A stretch of 41,161 bases of DNA from Bacilli bacterium (GTDB lineage Bacteria > Bacillota > Bacilli > Alicyclobacillales > SLC66), in the NCBI GenBank assembly GCA_013044175.1, contig JABEUY010000043.1, positions 1 to 41,161 of the forward strand, read 5' to 3'. Positions 16,301 through 25,600 of the stretch are shown in pieces (position 1 is the stretch's first letter; the number at the start of each line of letters is the position of its first letter). Below the pieces are notes generated by a model, which saw nothing but the letters and a program-made list of their open reading frames with translations, ran no database searches and was not told the origin of the DNA. The position numbers and the translations under genes are program-made.

Positions 16301-16729
16301 CTACTGATCATCACCGTCAATATGCTGATCAACGGCATGATTTCTTTTCACCCTCATCAGACTAACCACCAACCATCGAAAGGGCAAGCTCGCTTTCACG
16401 ACAGTTATAACAGTCGTTCGAACAACCTTTCGTTGGAAATTAATCCACTGAGTATGTATCGTAAAACGATAAAGTAAAAACCCGACGAGCAATAACCAGT
16501 ATGAAACGATGCGTACAATCCCATTGCTTACGACAAGCAAGAGAAAAAAAACAAGAAAGAGCGCAAGAATCCAGTAAAGCAGATCACCGATCGATTGCCA
16601 ACGTCGTAAAAACCGCAGTTCGGTCAAAAGCACAGCATAACTATCAAAAAACAAACCTAACAATGCACCAGTTACCAGCATCGTCATCAGAACAAACCAC
16701 TGCATGGGTAAATCCATGACGGTCGTCAT
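16301..16729 (-). CDS. yabQ: Spore cortex biosynthesis protein YabQ
   Basis: YabQ is a mother-cell membrane protein needed for spore cortex formation, found in the forespore outer membrane in B. subtilis. The 142-residue protein has about four transmembrane segments: an N-terminal one with TGALLGLFFDSYAVL (the family's most conserved stretch), a central pair (about 50-90) and a basic cytoplasmic tail. The DLLYWIL segment also matches the family. It is shorter than the B. subtilis protein as I recall it (about 210). ATG 16729 overlaps the yabP stop in the form TGATG, implying coupled translation. TTG 16732 is an alternative. Confidence 0.88.
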   Translation of the reverse strand: MTTVMDLPMQWFVLMTMLVTGALLGLFFDSYAVLLTELRFLRRWQSIGDLLYWILALFLVFFLLLVVSNGIVRIVSYWLLLVGFLLYRFTIHTQWINFQRKVVRTTVITVVKASLPFRWLVVSLMRVKRNHAVDQHIDGDDQ

Positions 16730-17025
16730 CAACGAAATAATTTACGCAATACATGGCGTGAGGTCGTCGTGTCTTTCGCTTCGGTCAACGAATAATTCGA
16801 GCTTTGAATACTACCTTCAATCGAGACAAAACCATTTTCGAGACTGAGTGCTTTAATCGATAAGTCTTCACCGCGAATCACCAAATTCCCTGCAATCGTC
16901 ATCAGAACAAAGGAATTCCGATCAAAGGACGCGATTTGCGTAACGCCAGTCACTTCGACATATTTGCGATCGACAAGTAACAATTGGTGACGGTCAAAAT
17001 TGGTTTCCCCATCGCCTCGTACCAC
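16729..17025 (-). CDS. yabP: Sporulation protein YabP
   Basis: YabP is a small protein made in the mother cell together with YabQ and required for efficient sporulation in some species. The 98-residue sequence is one YabP/YqfC-type domain of beta strands: HQLLLVDRKYVEVTGVTQIASFD, FVLMTIAGNLVIRGEDLSIKALS and GFVSIEGSI are characteristic, with the RG of VIRGEDL well conserved. GTG 17025 is the only reasonable start and has a G-run 9 bases upstream. A sigma-E-like -10 element lies about 55 bases upstream, fitting the known mother-cell control. Confidence 0.88.
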   Translation of the reverse strand: MVRGDGETNFDRHQLLLVDRKYVEVTGVTQIASFDRNSFVLMTIAGNLVIRGEDLSIKALSLENGFVSIEGSIQSSNYSLTEAKDTTTSRHVLRKLFR

Positions 17026-17079
17026 AGCTTTTTGCCCCCATCCATGGTATGTAAAACGAAAACGGCTACGTACGATACC

Positions 17080-17106
17080 ATTGTATGGGCAAATCGCAAA
17101 GGTTAG
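17080..17106 (-). promoter_or_regulatory. Candidate sigma-E promoter of yabP-yabQ-divIC
   Basis: CATACAAT (17080-17087) is the sigma-E -10 consensus. Sixteen bases upstream the -35 core reads CTA instead of ATA. The position before yabP agrees with sigma-E control known in B. subtilis. Confidence 0.5.
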
Positions 17107-17121
17107 AACGGGAAGACGGCC

Positions 17122-17427
17122 TCAGTCTTCAAGACCGTCTTCATCATCGTCATATTCGCCTTTGGCAGCGCCTGCGATCCGTTCCTCACTTACGATTTCA
17201 TAAAGATCAACAGCCAATTCTTTACGGGCATTTTCTGCGATTTTTGCGACTCGAACTGTTAGGATTCGCGTGCCAAAACGAATGCGAATCGTATCGCCGA
17301 CCTGTACTTCCGTACCTGCTTTCGCCGTACGGCTATTCACTTCTATACGACCGGCATCACATATCTCTTTGGCCAGTGTCCTTCTTTTGATCAATCGGGA
17401 CACCTTCAGATATTTATCGACGCGCAT
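17122..17427 (-). CDS. rqcP: S4-domain ribosome-associated quality control protein RqcP (YabO)
   Basis: RqcP binds obstructed 50S subunits together with RqcH and peptidyl-tRNA and assists alanine tailing of stalled chains. The 101-residue protein is one S4 RNA-binding fold: MRVDKYLKVSRLIKRRTLAKEICDAG has the conserved Arg/Lys face, with ANSRTAKAGTEVQVGD-like NSRTAKAGTEVQVGD and IRFGTRILTVRV following. An acidic tail (EYDDDEDGLED) is extra. It starts 2 bases after the HU stop codon. The same small S4 protein is next to mazG in most Firmicutes. Confidence 0.92.
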   Translation of the reverse strand: MRVDKYLKVSRLIKRRTLAKEICDAGRIEVNSRTAKAGTEVQVGDTIRIRFGTRILTVRVAKIAENARKELAVDLYEIVSEERIAGAAKGEYDDDEDGLED

Positions 17428-17429
17428 AA

Positions 17430-17702
17430 TTATTTCGTTGCATCCTTCAATTTGTTACCTGGTTTAAAAGCTGGAACCATCGATTCTGGAATTTCAATGA
17501 CTTCACCGGTTTGTGGATTGCGGCCACTGCGCGCTTTACGCTTGCGCGTCTCAAATGTGCCAAAACCGATTAATTGTACTTTATCGCCTTCAGCGAGAGC
17601 TTCTGAAATGCTATCAAGTACCGCATTAACAGCCAGTTCAGCCTCTTTCTTCTTTAGGCCACTTTTCTCAACAACTTTATTGACGAGATCAACTTTATTC
17701 AT
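17430..17702 (-). CDS. hup: DNA-binding protein HU
   Basis: HU is the dimeric nucleoid protein that bends DNA with little sequence preference. The 90-residue product is exactly family length: [20 protein letters not shown] at the N-terminus, [22 protein letters not shown] with the signature GFGTF and the DNA-intercalating RNP arm, and [13 protein letters not shown] at the end. ATG 17702 has AAAGGGG upstream at about 11 bases. An upstream in-frame extension to 17789 overlaps mazG and adds no homologous residues. In B. subtilis hbs is elsewhere. A HU gene between mazG and rqcP is the clostridial-type arrangement. Confidence 0.96.
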   Translation of the reverse strand: MNKVDLVNKVVEKSGLKKKEAELAVNAVLDSISEALAEGDKVQLIGFGTFETRKRKARSGRNPQTGEVIEIPESMVPAFKPGNKLKDATK

Positions 17703-17775
17703 GGAACAGGGTACCCCTTTCAAGGCATAATTAACATTCGTTGACACTATTCGCGCTTGAGGTGCGAATCTCCTG

Positions 17776-19245
17776 CTACTTTTGTTCATTTCGCTTTACT
17801 TCATCCCAAAAATCCATAAAAACCTCAAAATCCGCCGTAGAAAAATCCATATTATTGGATTGAAGCATTTTTTCAACACCTAAAAAACGGCGACGAAACT
17901 TTTGATTCGCAGCACGCAACGCTTCATCAGGGTCGATTTTAAGCCAACGCGCCACATTGACGAGCGCAAAAAGCAGATCTCCCCATTCCTCTTGTTGCGA
18001 CGAAGGTGCTGCTTCTCGCAATTCAGCCAATTCCTCTTGTACCTTTTCATACACTTGTTCGACATCCTGCCAGTCAAAGCGCAGTGTAGCGGCCACCTCT
18101 TGTAATTTATAACTTTCGACAAGAGGAGGTAAGCCCTCTTTCACCTTGGCAAGTCGCGAATTCATGATCATCCCATTTTGGGCACTTTGCTTTTCTGCTT
18201 GCTTGATCGCCTCCCAATTCGCGTGAACATCTTCGACCCCACGAACAGTAACATCCCCAAAGACATGAGGATGCCGACGAATCATTTTCTCACTGATCGA
18301 TCGAACGACATCACGATGGGAAAACCAGCCTTCTTCCTGACCGATCTGACTGTGCAAAACGACTTGAAGCAAGACGTCACCAAGCTCATCTCGCAATGAC
18401 GCCCAATCTGCTTGATCGATCGCATGTACCGCTTCATACGCTTCTTCGATCAAAAACGGCCGCAACGTTGCGTGCGTCTGTTCCATATCCCAAGGACAGC
18501 CATCGGGTGATCGCAGTTTCTCGATAATGCCGATCAGTTCTGACCATTCTCCGATCGGCTTGCTCAAATCCGCAATCGGAGGAACATATAACGTCGTAAG
18601 GTGATCGATCTTGGCAATGCGATCTAACTCATAAAGCTTAACGCGATCGATTCGCTCCTCGCCTGCAATCCCTATAGCTCGCGCTACCACGACCTCATGC
18701 TCATCACCGTAGCATTCTGCCAAGGATAACTTCGCCTCGGAAGCCTTTTCATGATTATACATCTGAACCACGATCAAATGGTGGCGTAACGAAAAATTCG
18801 CTTTTTGTATATCATCCACGTCCAGTAAAGTGAATCCTGTAACAGGATCTATCTCAAGGCGTAACCATAGATCATCCAAAAAACTTTGCCCAGGACCGAG
18901 TTGAATGTACACTTTGCCCTCTTTGGCGAGTTGTTGTAAAAGACGAACTGTTTTTTCCGCCACGCCAGGATGACCTGGAACAGCATAGACAAGCGCTTCT
19001 ACTTCTTTGGAACGATTGACCAGCGTTTCCACGATCGTTGCATAAACGGCATCAAACGTTTCCTCGCGATCATAGATATCATCAAAACTACAGAAAGATA
19101 GCGCGCGATCACGCAAGTGATCGACGACAGGATGACGCGCCGTGCGTAAATAAACGGGATAGCCTGCGAACAATAAACTCTGGGTTCCACTTGGCAAAGC
19201 ATCCAGAGAGCCTCCACCAAGGCCCACGATATGGATAACACCCAC
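17776..19245 (-). CDS. mazG: Tetrapyrrole methylase-like / MazG nucleoside triphosphate pyrophosphohydrolase fusion (YabN)
   Basis: The 489-residue protein has two domains, as in YabN. Residues about 1-230 form a tetrapyrrole-methylase fold: [14 protein letters not shown] at the start, [14 protein letters not shown] and VVQMYNH. The rest is MazG, which hydrolyses NTPs to NMP and pyrophosphate and clears unusual nucleotides: [23 protein letters not shown] with the EExxE motif, [28 protein letters not shown], then a second MazG-like repeat ([17 protein letters not shown]). I chose GTG 19245: the GGAGG lies 7 bases upstream, whereas ATG 19251 is only one or two bases from it. The substrate of the methylase-like part is unknown. 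Confidence 0.92.
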   Translation of the reverse strand: MGVIHIVGLGGGSLDALPSGTQSLLFAGYPVYLRTARHPVVDHLRDRALSFCSFDDIYDREETFDAVYATIVETLVNRSKEVEALVYAVPGHPGVAEKTVRLLQQLAKEGKVYIQLGPGQSFLDDLWLRLEIDPVTGFTLLDVDDIQKANFSLRHHLIVVQMYNHEKASEAKLSLAECYGDEHEVVVARAIGIAGEERIDRVKLYELDRIAKIDHLTTLYVPPIADLSKPIGEWSELIGIIEKLRSPDGCPWDMEQTHATLRPFLIEEAYEAVHAIDQADWASLRDELGDVLLQVVLHSQIGQEEGWFSHRDVVRSISEKMIRRHPHVFGDVTVRGVEDVHANWEAIKQAEKQSAQNGMIMNSRLAKVKEGLPPLVESYKLQEVAATLRFDWQDVEQVYEKVQEELAELREAAPSSQQEEWGDLLFALVNVARWLKIDPDEALRAANQKFRRRFLGVEKMLQSNNMDFSTADFEVFMDFWDEVKRNEQK

Positions 19246-19262
19246 TTGCATTCCTCCTAAAA

Positions 19263-20882
19263 TCATACTTCTCGCACAAAAAGCCCAATACGATGACAGA
19301 AAAAGATCAAATAAGGTCCCACTTTCGGTACAGCAGCAAGCTCTTTTTCTTTGATTAGACCGATGACGATTAACAAAAAAACATAAAGGCCTATACCGAC
19401 AAACACACAAATTCCTGTGATGAAAAGCGCATTCCATCTAGGTGAAAGCAAAAAATGAAAGCGAGTCCACTGATCATACATGGCATAAAGAAAAGCGCCC
19501 ATAATCAAAGTGACCGTCAAGGGTTTAACGATATCTTCCTCGATCTTCAAACGAAGTTTTGTTCTTCGTTGCAGTACCATAAAGCCATAGCCTGTCGCAA
19601 ATAAATAGCTAAGCAAGGTGGCAAAGGCTGCACCGTCGATACCAAAAAAACGAATGAGCAACAAGTTACCGGTGATTTTAACGAAAAAAGAGCCGATCAA
19701 GCCGACAAGTGGCGCATAAACAGCACCAATCCCTTGCAAACACGCCATTAAAACAATTTCAATCACACTCAATAAAATCGTCATACTGGTAATTTGAATG
19801 CTAAGCATACCTTGCGCATTTTTAAACAATGCAATATCGATCGGTTTAGCTAAAATCATCATGCCGAGAGAGGCTGGTAAAGCCATAAATACAGCAACTT
19901 GAAGACCTGAGCGCACCCTGCGTTGTAATTCGCTTTGATTACCTAGAGCATGTGCGACAGAGACAAAGGGTAAAAGTGCTGCCGCAACAGAACTCGCTAG
20001 AGCACCCGGTAACATCAACAACTTGAATGCCCTGCCCGCTAATAAGCCAAATTGCTGTGTCGCCATCATTTGTGATAATCCTAGTGACTTCAACATATTC
20101 GTCACAGTAAAGGCATCGACAGCGCTGATCAAAGGGATCATGAGCGCACCCAAGCTGACAGGTAAAGCATAATGGATCATTCGCATCACAATCAACCGCT
20201 TAGGCAGACGCAAGGAAGCTTCAGTACGACGCAAAGTGCGTGTTGGGATCCGCTTTCGGATAAAGACGATCACCATTACGATAAAACCGCCAAGCGAACC
20301 TACCACAGCACCAAATGCAGCCATCGAGGCGGCACCGACGATGCCATAGCCAAGTCGTAAGAGCAGATAAGCCCCTACCAAGATCGTAACTACGCGGATC
20401 AATTGCTCGACGATTTGCGAAATCGCAGTTGGCGTCATCCACTGCCAACCTTGAAAATAACTGCGCATTGCACTGACGATCGGAACGGTAAAAAGTGCGG
20501 GTGCAATGGCTCGTAAAGCGAGTGTTGCCTCAGGATCTCCTGACCATTTTGCCACGATCGGTGCACTTACAAACAGACTAATCGCGACGACAAAGCCGAT
20601 CATAGCGACCATCATCAACGATACACGGTAAATACGACGCGCGCCATCCTCATCACCTATCGCGTGGTATTCACTGACGAATTTTGCTATCGCGATGGGA
20701 AACCCCGCTGTCGTAATGATCAGTAGCATCGCGTACACAGGATAGGCCATTTGATAAAGTCCCATACCTCGATCACCAATAAGATTTTGTAAGGCTATCG
20801 TATAGATAGAGCCCATCATCTTGGATAAAATCGTAGCAAAAGCGAGGATAAAAGCTCCTTTAAGAAACGATTTCGCACTCAT
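19263..20882 (-). CDS. yabM: MOP-superfamily polysaccharide flippase of the SpoVB/YabM type
   Basis: A 539-residue integral membrane protein with about 14 predicted helices, of the SpoVB/MurJ-like group of lipid-linked oligosaccharide flippases. The N-terminus FLKGAFILAFATILSKMMG, then GLYQMAYPVYAMLLIITTAGFPIAIAKFVSEY, is characteristic, as is AYLLLRLGYGIVGAA. In B. subtilis yabM lies at the same place between spoVT and yabN. SpoVB itself is a sporulation wall protein elsewhere. ATG 20882 follows a GGGTGG at 7 bases, and an upstream extension would run through the spoVT terminator. A sigma-E-like promoter in the gap suggests mother-cell expression, by inference. Confidence 0.88.
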   Translation of the reverse strand: MSAKSFLKGAFILAFATILSKMMGSIYTIALQNLIGDRGMGLYQMAYPVYAMLLIITTAGFPIAIAKFVSEYHAIGDEDGARRIYRVSLMMVAMIGFVVAISLFVSAPIVAKWSGDPEATLALRAIAPALFTVPIVSAMRSYFQGWQWMTPTAISQIVEQLIRVVTILVGAYLLLRLGYGIVGAASMAAFGAVVGSLGGFIVMVIVFIRKRIPTRTLRRTEASLRLPKRLIVMRMIHYALPVSLGALMIPLISAVDAFTVTNMLKSLGLSQMMATQQFGLLAGRAFKLLMLPGALASSVAAALLPFVSVAHALGNQSELQRRVRSGLQVAVFMALPASLGMMILAKPIDIALFKNAQGMLSIQITSMTILLSVIEIVLMACLQGIGAVYAPLVGLIGSFFVKITGNLLLIRFFGIDGAAFATLLSYLFATGYGFMVLQRRTKLRLKIEEDIVKPLTVTLIMGAFLYAMYDQWTRFHFLLSPRWNALFITGICVFVGIGLYVFLLIVIGLIKEKELAAVPKVGPYLIFFCHRIGLFVREV

Positions 20883-20918
20883 CGTCCACCCACCCTTTCC
20901 GAACATAAAGCTAGTACC

Positions 20919-20945
20919 ATCGTATGCTTTCATCAGAAAGGGTAT
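20919..20945 (-). promoter_or_regulatory. Candidate sigma-E promoter of yabM
   Basis: CATACGAT (20919-20926) differs by one base from CATACAAT. ATA (20943-20945) lies exactly 16 bases upstream, as in the ATA-N16-18-CATA pattern of sigma-E. It sits between the spoVT terminator and the yabM start. Confidence 0.45.
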
Positions 20946-20963
20946 GAAGATTAAGCCTAGACA

Positions 20964-20993
20964 TAAAAAAGAGGCAGCAAAGTGAGCTGCCTT
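20964..20993 (-). terminator. Intrinsic terminator of spoVT
   Basis: As transcribed, AGGCAGC pairs with GCTGCCT around a 7-base loop, then TCTTTTTT follows. It lies about 45 bases past the spoVT stop codon. Confidence 0.9.
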
Positions 20994-21035
20994 CCTTTTC
21001 AATAAGTCCGTGTGAGCTTGAAAGATATGATGATG

Positions 21036-21578
21036 TTATTGATCCATTTGCTTGCCGAGGAAACTCGCTGCTGCTTCTGCAAGTTTCAATTCGACATCAC
21101 CCATTTTGATATCGTTATCGCGTGAAAGTAAGACAACAGCGCCAATCGGGTCGCCACCAGAAATGATCGGCACGATGACACGGGAACTGATTTTTTCCCA
21201 TTTATCCCGTACGATTTGCAATTCCATCTCTGTTGTCGAGCATACGGAACGACGACTGTCGATCACTTTCTCAAGGTCAGGTCCAACCGCTTTTTCATAA
21301 TAATCTTTCTTAAACACACCTGCTGTTGCGATAACAGAGTCACGATCTGTGATCAGCGTGATGTGGCTAAGCGTATCATGAAGGGCTTCCGCATATTCCT
21401 TCGCAAATTCACCGAGTTCATTGATCGGCGAGTATTTCTTCAAAATCACTTCGCCATCGCGATCGACAAAGATTTCAAGCGGATCGCCTTCGCGAATGCG
21501 AAGCGTACGGCGAATTTCCTTGGGAATAACGACTCTTCCTAAATCATCGATGCGTCTAACGATACCAGTTGCTTTCAT
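21036..21578 (-). CDS. spoVT: Stage V sporulation regulator SpoVT
   Basis: SpoVT is an AbrB-like tetrameric DNA-binding regulator that adjusts sigma-G-dependent genes in the forespore. The 180-residue protein has an N-terminal swapped-hairpin domain (1-52): MKATGIVRRIDDLGRVVIPKEIRRTL, REGDPLEIFVDRDGEVILKKY. A GAF-like domain follows (about 58-180: TLITDRDSVIATAG, IVPIISGGDPIGAVVLLS). The length equals the B. subtilis protein. ATG 21578 has GAGAGGG 6 bases upstream. The gene stands as its own unit between a PrsA-like gene and its terminator. A perfect 8-base inverted repeat lies in its leader. I could not find a convincing sigma-G promoter. Confidence 0.96.
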   Translation of the reverse strand: MKATGIVRRIDDLGRVVIPKEIRRTLRIREGDPLEIFVDRDGEVILKKYSPINELGEFAKEYAEALHDTLSHITLITDRDSVIATAGVFKKDYYEKAVGPDLEKVIDSRRSVCSTTEMELQIVRDKWEKISSRVIVPIISGGDPIGAVVLLSRDNDIKMGDVELKLAEAAASFLGKQMDQ

Positions 21579-21611
21579 GGTGAGCCCTCTCTTTCGTTAC
21601 TTCTTACTTAT

Positions 21612-21638
21612 CCTTGTGGATTATCTTGTCCCACAAGG
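21612..21638. repeat. Perfect inverted repeat in the spoVT leader
   Basis: CCTTGTGG and CCACAAGG are separated by 11 bases, 34 bases upstream of the spoVT start. No T-run follows on either strand, so it is not an intrinsic terminator. It could be a regulator-binding site or a 5' UTR hairpin. Confidence 0.6.
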
Positions 21639-21724
21639 GCGTTCCTTACCAAACGTTTCGCCGATATTATCAAGCAAATAGCCCGATTTTTGGGAAAATG
21701 ACACCAAATTCACATAAGCGCATT

Positions 21725-22645
21725 TTATGATAAGGTAACTGTGATATTTGCCGTTTTTTGCAGTTGTAAAGCTAAGTTTGAAATGGCAGTCGATGCTTGT
21801 TGTGGCGCGATTTGCGAATTAATTTGCGATTGAACTTGGTTGAACGGAGCAATCGTGCGCTTTAAGACTTCCATGACAAAGTAGCCATAGGTTGAATTAA
21901 ACGGAGCGCCAATCTGACCAATCGGCTGCGTCATCGAATGATCCTTAAACGGAGTTACCCATTGTGTTGGATTTTGATTCGCGTATTCCCCACCGTTGTT
22001 TTTCGAACCAGGGTCTTGCGAGTATTGCTTAGCAAGCGTATTCCAACTGCCACCTGCTAAAAGCAATTTTTGCACCTTTTGCGCAAGCGGAAGTGTTTTG
22101 ACAAGGATCGCTCTTTCCGTTACCGTAGCAAAATTCGCCAAATTCTGTTGATAATACGTTTTTGCTTGGGCAATTGGAATGGATTTAACCAATGTCTGCG
22201 AATAAGCTTGAAGCGTTAGTTGAACGCCGATCAAGGAAGAGATATCATTCTCCGTCAGATTCAACGATTGTAATTTTGCATCAAAATTCTGGCTGTTTCC
22301 TTGAAAAGTCTGAGAGATTTCGCCTTGTTTCCATTGCAAAACGGTATTATCAATCGTTGATTGCGGGATCTTGATCCCTGCCGCTACGGCTTTTGCATAC
22401 AAAAGTCGATCATACACGATGATTTCGTTAAGAATCTGCTTCTTGACGGCTGTGGTTACGTTCAGACTAGGATACAACAGTTGCTCAATGTGAACTTGTG
22501 TATCGAGTTGCGATTGTGTCACCGTACCACCGTTATAGGTTGCCACGATGCTGGCATTCGAGGTCCCACATCCCGCAAGTAGGCCAATGGCAACGGCAGC
22601 TGTCGACAGCCAACCGAGCGGTTTGATGGTAGATCTAATGGACAT
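21725..22645 (-). CDS. PrsA/SurA-type peptidyl-prolyl isomerase lipoprotein
   Basis: An exported foldase that would help proteins fold on the outer face of the membrane. The 306-residue precursor has a lipoprotein signal peptide with lipobox LLAGC (about 22-26), an N-terminal SurA-like helical region (about 35-165) and a parvulin domain (about 170-265) containing ILVKTL, SQDPGSKNNGGEY and PIGQIGAPFNSTYGYFVMEV. ATG 22645 has AGGGGGA about 9 bases upstream, and its first bases overlap the mfd end by 11, so it is coupled to mfd. A parvulin lipoprotein after mfd is known from other Firmicutes. Whether it equals B. subtilis PrsA in function is uncertain. Confidence 0.88.
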   Translation of the reverse strand: MSIRSTIKPLGWLSTAAVAIGLLAGCGTSNASIVATYNGGTVTQSQLDTQVHIEQLLYPSLNVTTAVKKQILNEIIVYDRLLYAKAVAAGIKIPQSTIDNTVLQWKQGEISQTFQGNSQNFDAKLQSLNLTENDISSLIGVQLTLQAYSQTLVKSIPIAQAKTYYQQNLANFATVTERAILVKTLPLAQKVQKLLLAGGSWNTLAKQYSQDPGSKNNGGEYANQNPTQWVTPFKDHSMTQPIGQIGAPFNSTYGYFVMEVLKRTIAPFNQVQSQINSQIAPQQASTAISNLALQLQKTANITVTLS

Positions 22646-25600
22646 TTTGCAATTCCCCCTGCACCTGAATTACCTTTTTAAGTGCCTCAAGCACTCTTAT
22701 GGTCAAGGCTAAAAGCTGATCATCACGAAGCATACGCCCGTCGAGTACAATAGCATACTTACCTTCCGTTGCTGATAAACTAAGACGTGGTGTTAACTCA
22801 CCGAGTGACATCAGCCCTTCACCTGAAAGTTTAGCAGTTTGTTCTGCACGAAAGGTGATCACCATCTTTTGGCTTTGCTTAAGGATTGACTCGAGATCAT
22901 AAAGAAAAGCATAACCACGAATTCTCGAAACGGAGAGAAGATTGAGCACCGGTTCGGGAACTTCGCCAAAGCGGTCTTCGATTTCCTCATGCAAATCATC
23001 AGCATCTGCTGGTGAGCCTACCGCCACAAATTTCTTATACATCTCAATTTTCTGCATCGGATCCGTAATATACTCTTCCGGTATGTAGGCTTCGATGCTA
23101 ACTTCCACGTTCGGGTCAGGCTTTTGTTCTTGGACTTCGCCACGCAGTTCTCGTACAGCTTGTGCCAACATATCGGAATACAAATCAAATCCCACTGAAC
23201 TGATAAAACCGTGTTGTTCAGCGCCGAGAAGATTACCTGCCCCCCGTATAGCTAAATCCCGCATCGCGATCTTGAAACCACTACCAAGCTCGGTGAATTC
23301 TTTGATCGCTTGCAGCCTTTTTTCAGCAACCTCTGATAGCACTTTATCAGGTTGATACGTAAAATACGCATAAGCGATGCGATTAGACCGACCTACGCGT
23401 CCCCGAAGTTGATACAGCTGAGAAAGACCCATGCGATCCGCATGAAAGACAAGCAGGGTATTGACGTTAGGGATGTCCAACCCGGTCTCGATAATCGTCG
23501 TCGATACGAGAACATCCGTTTCCCCTTGTAAAAACCCCAACATCACCTGCTCAAGTTCGTCTTCCTCCATTTGCCCATGACCAATCGATACTTTTGCTTC
23601 CGGTACTAGGCGCATGACACGATCTGCAATCGATTGAATGCCACTCACTTGGTTAAACAAGACATACACCTGTCCGCCTCGACCAAGTTCCCGTTCAATC
23701 GCCTCTTTGAGCAGAACGTCACTATATTCTAACACATAGGTCTGCACAGGAAAACGATTCTCAGGCGGTGTTTCGATGATTGACAAATCTCGTACGCCGA
23801 CCATCGACATATGTAACGTGCGGGGGATCGGCGTTGCTGTTAAGGTTAGACAGTCTATAGAGTGACGCATTTGTTTTAATTTTTCCTTATGCGTCACACC
23901 GAATCGTTGCTCCTCATCAATCACAAGTAACCCGAGATCACGAAATTCAATCCCTTTGTTAAGCAGACGATGCGTACCGATGACAACATCGACCGAACCT
24001 TTCTTAACGCCTTCGATCACTTGATTCGACTCTTTTTTGGAGCGAAAACGACTTAACACTTCGACAGTGACGGGAAAACCGGCAAAACGTTCTTTAAACG
24101 TCTCATAATGCTGTTGTGCCAAAATGGTCGTTGGTACGAGAACGGCGACTTGTTTCCCATCAAAAACCGCCTTCGACGCTGCGCGAAGCGCGACTTCCGT
24201 CTTACCATAGCCGACATCACCGCATAAAAGGCGATCCATCGGACGATTTTTCTCCATATCTTTTTTAATTTCCGTAATCGCTCGTAACTGATCTGGCGTT
24301 TCTTCATAGGCAAACATCGCTTCAAAGTCTTTTTGCCACTCAGTATCCGAACGAAAAGCATGCCCAGGTTGCGCTTCGCGCTGTGCATACAATTTAATCA
24401 ATTCTTCGGCGATATCCTTAACCGATTTTTGCACTTTACTTTTCGTACGTGCCCATTCCGAACCGCCAAGATGCGTAACACGTGGCTCACGATCTTCACT
24501 GCCAAGGAATTTTTGCACCTGATTAATCTGTTCAACAGGCACATAAAGCTTATCATTGCCTGCGTATCGAAGATGCAGGTAATCATGATGCGTTCCATCG
24601 ACAACCAGCGTCACGATACCAAGATATCGTCCGATGCCATGACTGACATGCACGACATAATCCCCTTCGCGCAAGTCCTGATAGCTTTTAATCCGCGCTG
24701 CTTCCGAGACGTCTTGTCGTAATCGCCGAGCTTTACGCTTATTGACGAACACTTCATTTTCCGTGATGATGACCAATTTTGCGCCAGGCAATTCAAAGCC
24801 TGTCGCTACATTACCGATCAAAATCTGCGGCGTCGTCACTGCCTCATCAAAACGGTCTCTTATCTCCGTTTCAATCGAGAAATCAGAAAGTACGCGCTCC
24901 AGTCGTTGCGCACGATCGATCGACCCAGCAAGAAAAACAACGTGATTCTGCCCTTTTTTGTAGCGTTGCGTTTCTGATTTTAACAACGGTAATTGTCCAT
25001 GGAACTGCTGCATCGCGTGCATACTGATCGTCGTCATCGTCGATGCTTGCGTACCGGTGACATGCCGTGCGAAGGTGCTTGTGAACAATTGTCTTAACGT
25101 TCCTCGAGCAAAAATCGTCTCCAACTCGATCGGCTCAAGGAGATCAGGCACCCATTCACCGTGTTCCAGTGCCGCCGTAATCCATTCCATTTCTTCACGA
25201 TTAATACGTTCCATTGTTTCACGAAGTCGACTCGGTTCATCATAGGCGACAACGAAATCTTGAGGAACATAATCGAGAAAAATCGTCTCCTTCGCATCGA
25301 TCAATCGCTCATAACGCAATAATCCAGGAAAATGCTCATTATTGCGCATTCTTTCGATATCACGACGAAAGTGATGATCGATTTTCTTAGCAAGTTCCGC
25401 TGATTTCGTTTTTTTCAAATGGCGATCGACGCGTTCTTGCAATCGATCGGCCGCCATCATCAGTTGTTCTTTCGTCGCAATGATTTCACGAGCTGGCCAG
25501 ATGACGACTTCTTTCACGGAAGATAATGATCGCTGTGTTTCAATATCAAAATAGCGAAGTGAGTCTACTTCGACATCAAACAATTCAAGGCGAATCGGAC

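Noticed and set aside
17026-17121. Searched the gap between yabP and rqcP for a small gene or RNA.
   Set aside because: Only the yabP leader and a sigma-E-like -10 are visible.
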